Made by a program: the position numbers and the translations under genes
The notes under the pieces: generated by a model
What the model saw: the letters and a program-made list of their open reading frames with translations, nothing else
What the model was told of the DNA's origin: nothing
Database searches by the model: none
NCBI RefSeq assembly: GCF_025821665.1
Contig: NZ_JACKSJ010000093.1
Location: 1-64,000 of the forward strand
From: [Mycobacterium] manitobense
GTDB lineage: Bacteria; Actinomycetota; Actinomycetes; Mycobacteriales; Mycobacteriaceae
Length of the DNA stretch: 64,000 bases
Reading direction: 5' to 3'
Shown here: in pieces, positions 36,584-46,466 of the stretch
How the letters are laid out: each line of letters begins with the position of its first letter
How positions within the stretch are numbered: the stretch's first letter is position 1

Positions 36584-36635
36584 CGGGTTGTCGGCGTGCT
36601 GGCGCAGATACGGGCTGGTCGCGTCGGCGAGACGG

Positions 36636-36911
36636 TTAACCGGGAGGCTCCTGGGTGCGCGGCTGGCCTTCCGGGCCCAGGTCGACGGTGCCCTCGTCGA
36701 CGGCCTGGTCGGGCTCGGGGTGCTCTGGGTCGAAGGACTCCGGTAGCCGCTTGAGGTGCTTGTTCATCGACCACACCAGCAGGAACGTGCCGATCAGCAG
36801 CAGCACCACGACGATCAGGCCGAACGGGCTGGCCTTGCCGAAGTCCGGCCCGGTCTCCCGCGGCTGCTCCTGGGCCAGCATGGTCATGGCGAGCAGCACG
36901 GTGTCGGTCAT
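36636..36911 (-). CDS. Small single-TM protein (Rv1083-like)
   Basis: A 91-residue protein with a short N-terminus, one TM ([22 protein letters not shown], about 31-52) and an acidic, proline-rich cytoplasmic tail ([18 protein letters not shown]). It matches the position of H37Rv Rv1083 between mca and the DUF255 gene. Its ATG at 36911 overlaps the mca stop (ATGA, 36908-36911), and its TAA stop overlaps the beginning of the DUF255 coding region, so the three genes form one operon. Function unknown. Confidence 0.85.
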   Translation of the reverse strand: MTDTVLLAMTMLAQEQPRETGPDFGKASPFGLIVVVLLLIGTFLLVWSMNKHLKRLPESFDPEHPEPDQAVDEGTVDLGPEGQPRTQEPPG

Positions 36912-37780
36912 CCGTCCGTCTCGATCCCGGCGAACAGATCCGTCTCCGGCAGCTCGACCGGGACGCGCGAGCGTGCCAACTCGTACTCCTCGGTCGGCCA
37001 CAACTCCTGCTGCCAATCCATCGGGGTGGCGAAGAAGAAGCTGGTGGGGTCGATCTGCGTCTGGTGGGCGCGCAGCGCGTCGTCGCGCAGCGAAAAGTAC
37101 TTCGCGCACTCGACGCGCGTCGTCACCCGGTCGGCGAAGATGTCCTTGTCGGCGTCCCAGTGCTCCAGCCACTTGGCGAACGGCCCCTCGAGCCCGCGTC
37201 TGGCGAACTCGTCCTGCAGCAGCTGCATCCGCTGCCGCAGGAAGCCGTGGTTGTAGTACAGCTTCGACACGGCCCACGGCTCGCCGGCGTCGGGGAACAA
37301 CCGGTAGTCCGCGGCCGCCTCGTACGCCGCGACCGACACCTCATGGCAGCGGATGTGGTCCGGATGCGGATAGCCACCGGTCTCGTCGTAGGTGGTCATC
37401 ACATGCGGCTTGAATTCGCGGATCACCTTCGTCAGCGCCTCGGTGGGCCCGTCCAGCGGGATAGCCGCGAAGCAGCCCTCGGGCAGCGGCGGCAGCGGGT
37501 CCCCCTCCGGCAGACCGGAATCGATGAAACCCAGCCAGTGGTGCTCGACGCCGAGGATCTCCGCGGCGCGGGCCATCTCGTCGCGCCGGATCTCGGCCAT
37601 CCGGCCGTGCACCTCGGGCAGGTCCATCGCGGGATTGAGGATGTCGCCGCGCTCGCCGCCGGTCAGGGTGACCACCAGCACGCGCGCGCCCTCGTCCGCA
37701 TAGCGCGCCATCGTCGCGGCGCCCTTGCTGGATTCGTCGTCGGGGTGCGCATGCACCGCCATCAACCGCAGTTCACTCAT
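36908..37780 (-). CDS. mca: Mycothiol S-conjugate amidase
   Basis: Mca cleaves mycothiol S-conjugates of electrophiles and drugs, releasing mercapturic acids for export. The 290-residue protein has the LmbE-type zinc motif AHPDDE (His12, Asp15) and the third ligand in HPDH, plus the family regions [17 protein letters not shown] and [13 protein letters not shown]. Length is as in H37Rv Rv1082. It is the first gene of the mca-Rv1083-Rv1084-like operon and is divergent from the DUF4307 gene. Confidence 0.95.
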   Translation of the reverse strand: MSELRLMAVHAHPDDESSKGAATMARYADEGARVLVVTLTGGERGDILNPAMDLPEVHGRMAEIRRDEMARAAEILGVEHHWLGFIDSGLPEGDPLPPLPEGCFAAIPLDGPTEALTKVIREFKPHVMTTYDETGGYPHPDHIRCHEVSVAAYEAAADYRLFPDAGEPWAVSKLYYNHGFLRQRMQLLQDEFARRGLEGPFAKWLEHWDADKDIFADRVTTRVECAKYFSLRDDALRAHQTQIDPTSFFFATPMDWQQELWPTEEYELARSRVPVELPETDLFAGIETDG

Positions 37781-37894
37781 CTCATCTCATCTAACTACGG
37801 CGCCGGCGAACCTATGCCGCGGTGTCGATCACTTCTGTCGCCCTATAGTTCCAGTTCTGATTGTTCTCTCCGACCGACGGGCTGCCAAAACGAG

Positions 37895-38317
37895 ATGATC
37901 GAACGTCCCGCCGACCGCTACGGGCGGCAGCGGTCGCCGCGCCGCAACCGCCGCTGGCTCGGCGTCGCGGCGTTGGCCGGAGCACTCGTGGTCGGCGTGA
38001 TCGTCGCTCTGGTGGCGTTTGCGCGGTTCGGATCCAACGAGGTGGAGGGCGAACTCAGCGCCTACCGCCTGATCGACGACGAGACCGTCGAGGTGACCAT
38101 CGGCGTCACCCGCCCCGATCCGTCGCTGCCCGCGGTGTGCATCGTGCGGGCCCGCGCCAAGGACGGTGGCGAGACGGGCCGGCGCGAGGTGTTGATCCTG
38201 CCATCGTCGCAGGCCACCGTGCAGGTGACGACGATCGTCAAGTCGACGCGCACGCCGGCGGTCGGCGACGTCTACGGCTGCGGCACCGATGTCCCGCCCT
38301 ACCTGAAGGCGTCCTAG
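37895..38317 (+). CDS. DUF4307 membrane-anchored protein (Rv1081c-like)
   Basis: The 140-residue protein has a basic N-terminus, one TM (about 24-46) and a small exported domain with one Cys pair (Cys in AVCIVRARA and YGCGTDVPPYL). It matches Rv1081c by position next to greA and mca. ATG at 37895 follows a TATAGT box about 46 bp upstream (37844-37849), a possible promoter. Function unknown. Confidence 0.82.
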   Translation: MIERPADRYGRQRSPRRNRRWLGVAALAGALVVGVIVALVAFARFGSNEVEGELSAYRLIDDETVEVTIGVTRPDPSLPAVCIVRARAKDGGETGRREVLILPSSQATVQVTTIVKSTRTPAVGDVYGCGTDVPPYLKAS

Positions 38318-38385
38318 AACACCGCCGATCGGGCCCCGCAACAAACGCCAACCAGCGAATTCGTGAAAACCACACGTCGTGCCGG

Positions 38386-38427
38386 TGGTATGATCGGTCG
38401 GTACACGGTTCCCGCTGGGACCGTGTA
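38386..38427 (+). promoter_or_regulatory. greA promoter with 5'-terminal hairpin
   Basis: An extended -10 (TGG then TATGAT, 38386-38394) predicts a start near 38401. The transcript would begin with a stem TACACGGT/ACCGTGTA (38402-38409 with 38420-38427) whose loop contains CCC/GGG. The leader to greA is then about 150 nt. No -35 was found, as expected for extended -10 promoters. Confidence 0.45.
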
Positions 38428-38552
38428 TTGCTGCATTTGCGGGGGGATATCTCGAGGGCTCGCGAAGCGCTGCGATACGCGTGTGAATCCCGGCGAACCC
38501 CACAACTTCGTATGCGAACAGCGCGAGACAACGACGACAGGAGCGCGAGGAC

Positions 38553-39047
38553 ATGACTGACACCCAGGTCACGTGGTTGACCCAGGAGTCCTATGACCGG
38601 CTCAAGGTCGAGCTTGACCAGCTCATCGCCAACCGGCCGGTGATCGCGGCCGAGATCAACGACCGCCGCGAAGAGGGCGACCTGCGCGAGAACGGCGGCT
38701 ACCACGCCGCACGTGACCAGCAGGGCCAGGAAGAAGCCCGCATCCGTCAGCTGCAGGAGCTCCTCAACAACGCCAAGGTCGGCGAGGCCCCCAAGCAGTC
38801 CGGCGTCGCGCTGCCGGGTTCGGTCGTCACCGTCTACTACGACGGCAACAAGTCCGACGAGGAGACGTTCCTGATCGCCACCCGGCAGGAGGGCGTCAAC
38901 GACGGCAAGCTCGAGGTCTACTCGCCGGTGTCGCCGCTGGGCGGCGCCCTGCTCGATGCCAAAGAGGGCGAGACGCGCTCATACACGGTGCCGAGCGGCA
39001 AGACCGTCAAGGTCACCCTCGTCAAGGCCGAGCCTTACCACTCCTGA
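38553..39047 (+). CDS. greA: Transcription elongation factor GreA
   Basis: GreA rescues backtracked RNA polymerase by stimulating transcript cleavage. The 164-residue protein has an N-terminal coiled coil ([15 protein letters not shown] ... [37 protein letters not shown]) with the acidic tip DLREN, and a C-terminal FKBP-like domain ([36 protein letters not shown]). Length and sequence match mycobacterial GreA. A Shine-Dalgarno GAGG precedes the ATG. It has its own long leader and a DUF4307 gene upstream. Confidence 0.96.
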   Translation: MTDTQVTWLTQESYDRLKVELDQLIANRPVIAAEINDRREEGDLRENGGYHAARDQQGQEEARIRQLQELLNNAKVGEAPKQSGVALPGSVVTVYYDGNKSDEETFLIATRQEGVNDGKLEVYSPVSPLGGALLDAKEGETRSYTVPSGKTVKVTLVKAEPYHS

Positions 39048-39110
39048 CGACGACGCCGGCGCATCCGCTCGGGATCGCGGGCCGCGTACGTGCCGGGTTA
39101 CCCTCCGACC

Positions 39111-39773
39111 GTGGCGAAGATCGCCGAGGACCTCTTTCTCCTGCTGCTGGACAACGCGTCCGGCCAGCCTGGGCTCGACCGTGCGCGCCGTGAGCGGGTG
39201 TTGACGGCCGCCGTACTGCTCGATCTGGCGTACGCCTGCCACATCCGGCCCACCATGCCCGGCGAACCGGTCGAAGAGGGCCGACTGATCGCATTGACGG
39301 CCAACGCGCCGCTCGATCCGGTGACCGAGCCCGCCTTCCGGCTGCTTCAGCAGCGGCCGATGCGTCCGGCCGCCGTGGTCGGCAAGCTGCGGAAGCACAC
39401 CGAGGACAACCTCGCCGAGTACCTGCACCGCACCGGGCAGATCGACCGGGTCGAGTTGCCCGCCAAGGGTTTCGGGCACGCCTACGCGTGGCCGCTGCTC
39501 AATCGCGACCGGGTGGGCCACGCCAGGGCGGCGGTGTTGTCGGCATTGTTCGACCGCACCGCACCGGCGCCGTCCACCGCCGCGATCATCTTCCTGCTGC
39601 ACGCCGTCGACGGTCTCGGCGCCCTGCTCAGCCTCAACGACCGCGGCTGGCGCTGGGTGCACGGCCGGGCCGGCGAGATCGCGCTGGGCAGCTGGGTCGA
39701 GGAGTCCTCGTCGGCGCTGCCCGAGATGAACCTGGCCGTCACGGCGTCGGCACTGCGGTCGGCGTTACGCTAG
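39111..39773 (+). CDS. GPP34 (GOLPH3-like) family protein
   Basis: A 220-residue helical protein of the GOLPH3/Vps74 family (AEDLFLLLLDNASG ... LTAAVLLDLAYACHI ... DPVTEPAFRLLQQRPMRPA). In eukaryotes such proteins bind phosphoinositides; the bacterial role is unknown. GTG at 39111 is chosen because TACCCT lies 6 bases upstream, typical of leaderless starts; a GTG at 39090 lacks such a box. Its end overlaps the convergent metB gene by 9 bp. Confidence 0.8.
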   Translation: MAKIAEDLFLLLLDNASGQPGLDRARRERVLTAAVLLDLAYACHIRPTMPGEPVEEGRLIALTANAPLDPVTEPAFRLLQQRPMRPAAVVGKLRKHTEDNLAEYLHRTGQIDRVELPAKGFGHAYAWPLLNRDRVGHARAAVLSALFDRTAPAPSTAAIIFLLHAVDGLGALLSLNDRGWRWVHGRAGEIALGSWVEESSSALPEMNLAVTASALRSALR

Positions 39774-40916
39774 CGCCTGCTCCAGATCGGCAAGCAGGTC
39801 GGCGGGATGCTCGATGCCGACGGACAGCCGTACCAGATCGTCGGGCACCTCCAGCTGCGAGCCTGCGGTGGACGCGTGCGTCATCGCGCCGGGATGCTCG
39901 ATCAGCGACTCCACCCCACCGAGCGACTCGGCGAGGATGAAAAGCTCTGTGCGGGAGCACAGGTCGCGTGCCGCCTGCGCACCGCCGCGCATCCGGAGCG
40001 ACACCATCCCGCCGAAGCCGCTCATCTGCCGGGCGGCGACCTCGTGTCCGGGATGGCCGGGCAGCCCCGGGTAGAGCACGGTCTTGACCGCCGCGTGGCC
40101 GTCCAGGAACTCCGCCACCAGGGCGGCGTTCTCACTGTGCCGCTGCATCCGCAGCACCAGTGTCCGCAGGCCGCGGATCGTCAGGTAGGCGTCGAACGGT
40201 CCCGGCACGCCGCCTGCCCCGTTCTGCAGGAACGCGAACGCCGCGTCGAGCTCCTGGTCGTTGGTCAGCAGCGCACCGCCCACCACGTCGGAGTGCCCGC
40301 CGAGGTACTTGGTGGTCGAGTGCAGCACGATGTCGGCGCCCAGCGACAGCGGCTGCTGCAGTGCGGGTGAGGCGAACGTGTTGTCCACCAACACCTTCAC
40401 TCCCGACGTCGACGCCAGCTCCGCGATGCCCGCGATGTCGGCGATCGACAGCAGCGGGTTGGTCGGCGTCTCCACCCAGATCAGCCGGGTCTGCGGCGTC
40501 ACCGCCGCGCGCACCGCGTCCAGGTCCGACAACGCCACCGCGGTGTAGCTGATCCCCCACTTGCTGAACACCTTGTCGATGAGCCGGAAGGTGCCGCCGT
40601 AGGCGTCGTCGGGGATGACGAGGTGATCCCCCGGCTGCAGCAGCGCCCGCAGCGCGCAGTCGGTGGCGGCCATCCCCGAACTGAACGCCCGCCCGTGTGC
40701 CGCGCCCTCGACCGCGGCCAGCGCCGACTCCAGCGCCGCGCGGGTCGGGTTGCCGGTCCGGGCGTACTCGAAGCCGTCCCGCAGCCCGCCGACGCCGTCC
40801 TGGGCGAACGTCGAGCTGGCGTAGATGGGGACGTTGACGGCGCCGGTTCGGGCATCGGGCCGTACGGCGTGAATGGCCGTCGTGGCCAGGCCCTGCCACT
40901 TGCTGTGTGCACTCAT
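39765..40916 (-). CDS. metB: Cystathionine gamma-synthase
   Basis: A PLP-dependent Cys/Met-metabolism enzyme of 383 residues that joins O-succinyl- or O-acetyl-homoserine and cysteine (or acts in reverse transsulfuration). The PLP Lys is in HSTTKYLGGHSDVVGGAL; YARTGNPTR and GDHLVIPDDAYGGT are typical. It matches Rv1079 MetB. The neighbouring cbs gene gives cystathionine from homocysteine and serine, and the two fit the transsulfuration pathway. Confidence 0.93.
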   Translation of the reverse strand: MSAHSKWQGLATTAIHAVRPDARTGAVNVPIYASSTFAQDGVGGLRDGFEYARTGNPTRAALESALAAVEGAAHGRAFSSGMAATDCALRALLQPGDHLVIPDDAYGGTFRLIDKVFSKWGISYTAVALSDLDAVRAAVTPQTRLIWVETPTNPLLSIADIAGIAELASTSGVKVLVDNTFASPALQQPLSLGADIVLHSTTKYLGGHSDVVGGALLTNDQELDAAFAFLQNGAGGVPGPFDAYLTIRGLRTLVLRMQRHSENAALVAEFLDGHAAVKTVLYPGLPGHPGHEVAARQMSGFGGMVSLRMRGGAQAARDLCSRTELFILAESLGGVESLIEHPGAMTHASTAGSQLEVPDDLVRLSVGIEHPADLLADLEQALA

Positions 40917-40972
40917 AACGCGTCGAGCCTATCCCCGTCCGCGCCCGCGGTGAGCGGGTGTAGACATGGATC

Positions 40973-42139
<1,167 letters not shown>

Positions 42140-42149
42140 ACCGTCCTGG

Positions 42150-42959
42150 TTACTGCTGAGGTCCGCCGTACTGCTGCCCCGGCTGACTCTGGAAGCCCTG
42201 CTCCTGACCGGACAGCGGCAGCGCGACGTGGTTCAGGATCTTGTCGACGAGCGTCTGCCGCTTCTGATCCCACAGCGGGAACAGCACGGCGACGATCCAG
42301 ACGATGCCGCAGACCGCGGAGGCCACCCAGTACAGCACCTCGCGCAGGAACGACATGCCGAATCCGACGGGCTGACCGGTGCTTTCGCTCACGATCTTGA
42401 ACTTCATCCGGCCCTTGCCGATGCTGGAGCCCGTCGTCCCCTGCTTGTAGCCGAGGTTCCAGACCCAGTAGGCGATACCGGCGATCCACGTGAGGGCCAG
42501 CAGGGCGAAGCCGATGCCGGAGAACTCGGATGTGCAACCGCCGCCGTAGCCGTAGGTGTCGCCGTAGCAGTTGTTGTCGGCGGTGGCGAACGCGATGCCG
42601 TAGCCGATGCCCAACAGTATGAGCACCGGAATGTAATCGATCAGGTAGGCGAGCACGCGGGTGCCCCAGGAGGTGTAGGCCTCCGCCGGCATGGCACCGA
42701 CTCCGAGACCGTGCTGTGACGGATACCCCTGCGGTCCACCGAATCCGCCCTGCGGACCCTGGTAGCCACCGCCCTGCGGGGGCGGCGGATAGCCGCCCTG
42801 CGGCGGGGGCGGGGGGTAGCCACCGCCCTGCGGAGGCGGCGGATAGCCACCCTGCTGCGGAGGCGGCGGGTAACCGCCGGGTGGCGGCGGGGGCGGGGGC
42901 GGGTATCCCCCGCCACCCTGAGGCGGCGGCGGGTAGTCGCCAGGTGGTTGTTCAGTCAT
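42150..42959 (-). CDS. RDD family protein, proline-rich (Rv1078-like), copy 1
   Basis: A 269-residue protein with a Pro/Gly/Tyr-rich repeat N-terminus (about 1-85, GGYPPPP-type units) and a C-terminal RDD membrane domain of about three TM segments (TRVLAYLIDYIPVLILLGIG ... GTTGSSIGKGRMKFKIVSE ... REVLYWVASAVCGIVWIVAVLFPLWD). It resembles the mycobacterial proline-rich antigen Pra. It is followed upstream by an RDD paralogue. RDD proteins are of uncertain function, some being ion antiporters. It is convergent to the GCDH-like gene. Confidence 0.88.
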   Translation of the reverse strand: MTEQPPGDYPPPPQGGGGYPPPPPPPPGGYPPPPQQGGYPPPPQGGGYPPPPPQGGYPPPPQGGGYQGPQGGFGGPQGYPSQHGLGVGAMPAEAYTSWGTRVLAYLIDYIPVLILLGIGYGIAFATADNNCYGDTYGYGGGCTSEFSGIGFALLALTWIAGIAYWVWNLGYKQGTTGSSIGKGRMKFKIVSESTGQPVGFGMSFLREVLYWVASAVCGIVWIVAVLFPLWDQKRQTLVDKILNHVALPLSGQEQGFQSQPGQQYGGPQQ

Positions 42960-42972
42960 GTGTCCTCCGGGA

Positions 42973-43638
42973 TCAGTAGGTGGGTTGGCCGGGTGTCTGG
43001 TCGAGCGGTACGCACACGGTGGTCATGATCTTGTCAGCAAGAGATTGCCGTTTGGGGTCCCACAGCGGAAAAAGAACGGCGACGAGCCAGACGACGCCGC
43101 ACGCCGCCGACGCCACCCAGTAGATGATCTCGCGAACCAGCGAAAGCCCGAAACCGATGGGCTGCCAAGTCTTCTCGCTGACCACCTTGAACTTCATCAC
43201 CGACTTGCCGATGCTCGAGCCGGTGGTGCCCTGGCGGTAGCCGTAGTTCCACACGCCGTAGGCCAGCGGCAGCAGGACGCCGAACAGGCCGAACGACAGC
43301 TGGCCGAGCGTCGACGCGCCTTCGGCGCAGAACTCGCCCATCTGGTACTCGGAACTGTCGGTGATGCACTCGGTCTCCCGAGTGCCCATCAGCAGCCCGT
43401 ACCCGATTCCGGTCAGGATGATGACCGGCACGTAGTCGATCAGCCATGCCAGCACGCGGGTTCCCCAGGACGTGTAGGCCTCCTGCGGCAGTACCGAACC
43501 CTGTGGCGACGGGTACCCGGACCCGCCCTGCGGAGGCGGGTATCCACCACCCTGCGGCGGCGGGGGCGGTGGGTAGTTTCCACCCGGCGGTGGTGGAGGT
43601 GGGAGGTTTCCAGAGGACGGCGGCGGTTGTTCGCTCAT
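42973..43638 (-). CDS. RDD family protein, proline-rich, copy 2
   Basis: A 221-residue paralogue of the gene at 42150: shorter proline-rich start (about 1-48) and the same RDD domain (TRVLAWLIDYVPVIILTGIG, GTTGSSIGKSVMKFKVVSE, REIIYWVASAACGVVWLVAVLFPLWDPKRQSLADKI). ATG at 43638 has GGAAGGTG upstream; an open frame continuing to 43839 overlaps the cbs end and is rejected. The pair is a tandem duplication, 13 bp apart. Confidence 0.85.
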   Translation of the reverse strand: MSEQPPPSSGNLPPPPPPGGNYPPPPPPQGGGYPPPQGGSGYPSPQGSVLPQEAYTSWGTRVLAWLIDYVPVIILTGIGYGLLMGTRETECITDSSEYQMGEFCAEGASTLGQLSFGLFGVLLPLAYGVWNYGYRQGTTGSSIGKSVMKFKVVSEKTWQPIGFGLSLVREIIYWVASAACGVVWLVAVLFPLWDPKRQSLADKIMTTVCVPLDQTPGQPTY

Positions 43639-43795
43639 GAACACCTTCCAGGTGAGGTAGCCGACGACAAGCGAGCTAACAGTACCTGAGATACCGCCTT
43701 GAGCAGCGTTTCTCGCAAGATCTTGAAGCTGCTGGTACAGCGGGCAACGACCACCGGGTATCGGTTTGCCGGGCTCGAATTCTGGGCGGCGAAGC

Positions 43796-45190
43796 CTACC
43801 TGCGGCCGCTGCCCTCGGACAGGAAACCGAGCAGATCATGACGCGTCAGCACGCCGATCGGCTTGCCGTCCTCGACGATCATCACCGCGTCGCATTCGCG
43901 CAACGTCTTGGCCGCCGTGCTGACGAGTTCGCCGGCGCCGATCAGTGGCAGCGGCGGACCCATGTGGTCGGCGACGGCGTCGGCGAGCTTGGCACGGCCC
44001 TCGAACACCGCCGAGAGCAGCTCGCGCTCGGAGACGCTGCCCGCGACCTCGCCCGCCATCACCGGCGGTTCGGCGCCGACCACCGGCATCTGTGATACGC
44101 CGTACTCCCGCAGGATGCCGATCGCATCGCGTACGGTCTCCGACGGATGGGTGTGCACCAGATCGGGAAGCGCACCCGACTTGCGGCGCAACACATCTCC
44201 GATGGTCGACTGCTCGATCGACCCGTCGAGCCTGCTGCGCAGGAAGCCGTAGGACGACATCCAGGCGTCGTTGAAGATCTTCGACAGGTATCCGCGGCCG
44301 CCGTCGGGCAGCAGCACCACCACGAGAGCATCGGGGCCCTCCCGCTCGGCGACCCGGATCGCGGCGACCGCTGCCATGCCACAGGATCCACCGACCAGCA
44401 GCGCCTCTTCGCGGGCCAGCCGCCGGGTCATCTCGAACGAGTCGGCGTCCGAGACGGCGATGATCTCGTCGGGCACCGCGGGGTCGTACGCCGAGGGCCA
44501 GAAGTCCTCGCCGACACCCTCGACCAGGTACGGCCTGCCGGTGCCGCCGGAGTAGACCGAGCCCTCGGGGTCGGCGCCGATGATCTTCACCTTCCCGCCG
44601 GAGACCTCCTTGAGGTAGCGACCGGCGCCGGTGATGGTGCCGCCGGTGCCCACGCCCGCGACGAAATGCGTCACCTTGCCGTCGGTGTCGGCCCAGATCT
44701 CCGGACCCGTCGTCTCGTAGTGCGACTCCGGTCCCATCGGATTGGAGTACTGATCGGGCTTCCAGGCGCCGTCGATCTCGGTGACGAGCCGGTTCGAGAC
44801 GCTGTAGTAGCTGTCCGGGTCGTCGGGCGCCACTGCCGTCGGGCAGACGACCACGTCGGCGCCATAGGCGCGCAACACGTTTCGCTTGTCCTCGCTGACC
44901 TTGTCGGGACAGACGAAGATGCACTTGTAGCCGCGCTGCTGGGCGACCAGCGCCAGGCCGACGCCGGTGTTGCCCGAGGTGGGTTCGACGATGGTGCCGC
45001 CGGGCTTGAGCTCGCCGCTGGCCTCGGCGGCGTCGATCATCTTGATCGCGATGCGGTCCTTGGAGCTGCCGCCGGGATTGAGGTACTCGATCTTCGCGGC
45101 GACCGTGCCAGCGCCGTGAGGGACAACGGAGTTCAGCTGTACCAGAGGGGTATTGCCGATGAGCTCACTGACGTGCCGGGCGATGCGCAT
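43796..45190 (-). CDS. cbs: Cystathionine beta-synthase
   Basis: A 464-residue PLP enzyme that condenses homocysteine and serine to cystathionine. The fold-type II catalytic domain is N-terminal (NTPLVQLNSV, PLP Lys in NPGGSSKDRIAIKM, substrate loop EPTSGNTGVGLAL, GTGGTITGAGRYLKE) and a CBS-pair domain of about 130 residues follows (VRDAIGILREYGVSQMPVVG; GKPIGVLTRHDLLGFL). Matches Rv1077. It lies upstream of the RDD pair on the same strand and downstream of lipU. Confidence 0.95.
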   Translation of the reverse strand: MRIARHVSELIGNTPLVQLNSVVPHGAGTVAAKIEYLNPGGSSKDRIAIKMIDAAEASGELKPGGTIVEPTSGNTGVGLALVAQQRGYKCIFVCPDKVSEDKRNVLRAYGADVVVCPTAVAPDDPDSYYSVSNRLVTEIDGAWKPDQYSNPMGPESHYETTGPEIWADTDGKVTHFVAGVGTGGTITGAGRYLKEVSGGKVKIIGADPEGSVYSGGTGRPYLVEGVGEDFWPSAYDPAVPDEIIAVSDADSFEMTRRLAREEALLVGGSCGMAAVAAIRVAEREGPDALVVVLLPDGGRGYLSKIFNDAWMSSYGFLRSRLDGSIEQSTIGDVLRRKSGALPDLVHTHPSETVRDAIGILREYGVSQMPVVGAEPPVMAGEVAGSVSERELLSAVFEGRAKLADAVADHMGPPLPLIGAGELVSTAAKTLRECDAVMIVEDGKPIGVLTRHDLLGFLSEGSGRR

Positions 45191-45219
45191 GAGTCCATCG
45201 TGTCAGGCCCGCGGTCAGC

Positions 45220-46272
45220 TCACCACGTGGCCTCACGGATGTACTCGCCGATCTGGCGCAGCGACCGCGTCGCCTCCTTCACCATCGGAGCCGCGATCTG
45301 GAAAACGTGCATCTGACCAGGCCAGATGCGGATCTCGACGGGAACACCCGACTCGGCGAGCAGCCGGGCCGCCTTTCGCGCGTCGCTGATCAGAACCTCC
45401 GAGCCGGACACGTGGATCAGCGTGCGCGGCAGGCCGGGTTCGATGTGGTCGAGCGGTTCGTAGATCTCCGGCGCCGCGCCATCGACGGGATTGCGCCGAT
45501 TGGCGTGCTCGATGAGGTCGACCAGGGCTCCGAACGCGTGCGCCGGGAACATCGCGTCGCTGCGGACGTTGGGGTGCTCGGCTCGGCGCTCGTTGTCGAT
45601 CTCGAACAGGGGCGACATCGTTACCATCGCGGCCGGCTCCTCGCCCTCGGCGAGCAGACGCTGGGCGAGCGCCAGCGACAGGTAGCCACCCGCCGAGTCG
45701 CCGGCCAGCACGATCTGGTCGGGCTCGTAGCCCTTGAGCCGCAACCACTGGTAGGCGTCATAGCAGTCGTCGAGGGCCTGGCCCACCGAGTGCCTGGGGA
45801 TCATCCGGTAGTTCACCACCAGCACGGGGCTGTCGGCGTAGCCACTCAACGAGTTGACGATGCGGTGGTGGCTGTTCACCCCGCAGGTGATGAACGCGCC
45901 GCCGTGCAGGTACAGGATGACGCTGCGCTTGCCATCGGCGGGCAGTACACCCGGCGCCCGCACCAGCTGTGCATTGCAGTTCGTCAACCCGATCGTCGCC
46001 CGGACCGTGCCCGGCGGCGGCCGCAAGATCCGGCAGGCGAAATCCACCATTCCCCAGGGCCAGGGCATCTTGGGGGCGTAGCTACCGATGGCCAGAGTTG
46101 GCTTGATCGTCGCCATCGCGACCAGTCCGACCAGCCGTCCTGCGAGGCTGGGACCGTCCTCGAGCACCTCGACCGGCGCCCCGTCACTGACCGGATATCG
46201 ACGCGGTTTATTGGCTCTAGCTGCATGAATGGCAGCACGAGGAGTGCTGGGAACCTTACTAGGTGCGGTCAT
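45220..46272 (-). CDS. lipU: HSL-family esterase/lipase (LipU-like)
   Basis: A 350-residue alpha/beta-hydrolase of the hormone-sensitive lipase group. The oxyanion motif is YLHGGAF, the nucleophile elbow GDSAGG (catalytic Ser), and His lies in GQMHVFQ. The N-terminus is mostly helical with no clear signal peptide. It matches H37Rv Rv1076 by position between cbs and the SGNH gene. The ATG at 46272 is favoured over GTG codons at 46278 and 46281 because GGAAG lies 8 bases before it. The divergent region to 46466 holds promoters for both genes. Confidence 0.88.
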   Translation of the reverse strand: MTAPSKVPSTPRAAIHAARANKPRRYPVSDGAPVEVLEDGPSLAGRLVGLVAMATIKPTLAIGSYAPKMPWPWGMVDFACRILRPPPGTVRATIGLTNCNAQLVRAPGVLPADGKRSVILYLHGGAFITCGVNSHHRIVNSLSGYADSPVLVVNYRMIPRHSVGQALDDCYDAYQWLRLKGYEPDQIVLAGDSAGGYLSLALAQRLLAEGEEPAAMVTMSPLFEIDNERRAEHPNVRSDAMFPAHAFGALVDLIEHANRRNPVDGAAPEIYEPLDHIEPGLPRTLIHVSGSEVLISDARKAARLLAESGVPVEIRIWPGQMHVFQIAAPMVKEATRSLRQIGEYIREATW

Positions 46273-46466
46273 CGCCACCACTTCCTACGCCGTTGTAGTG
46301 CCCCGGGGGGCATGTTGTGTCAGCCAATCCCGGTGACTTAGCTTGACACCTGTATCCGATTTCCTAGCCTGTTAAACCAATTTCGTACCGGAGTTGATAC
46401 CGCACCGTGACTGCCAGTAGGCGCCGCCACGCGGTCAATGACCGATTCGGCACCTAAACTGGCCGC

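Noticed and set aside
38363-38560. 65-codon frame with four Cys upstream of greA, resembling a zinc ribbon.
   Set aside because: It crosses the predicted promoter and hairpin, has no ribosome site and ends inside greA; more likely chance.
42720-42920. Regular repeats that look like a CRISPR or minisatellite.
   Set aside because: They are codon-level repeats for GGYPPPP units in the RDD protein; no spacers and no cas genes.
46343-46370. TTGACA with a TAGCCT box 16 bp on as a promoter for the SGNH gene.
   Set aside because: Possible, but a better TAAACT box lies right before the GTG at 46467; kept out as weak.
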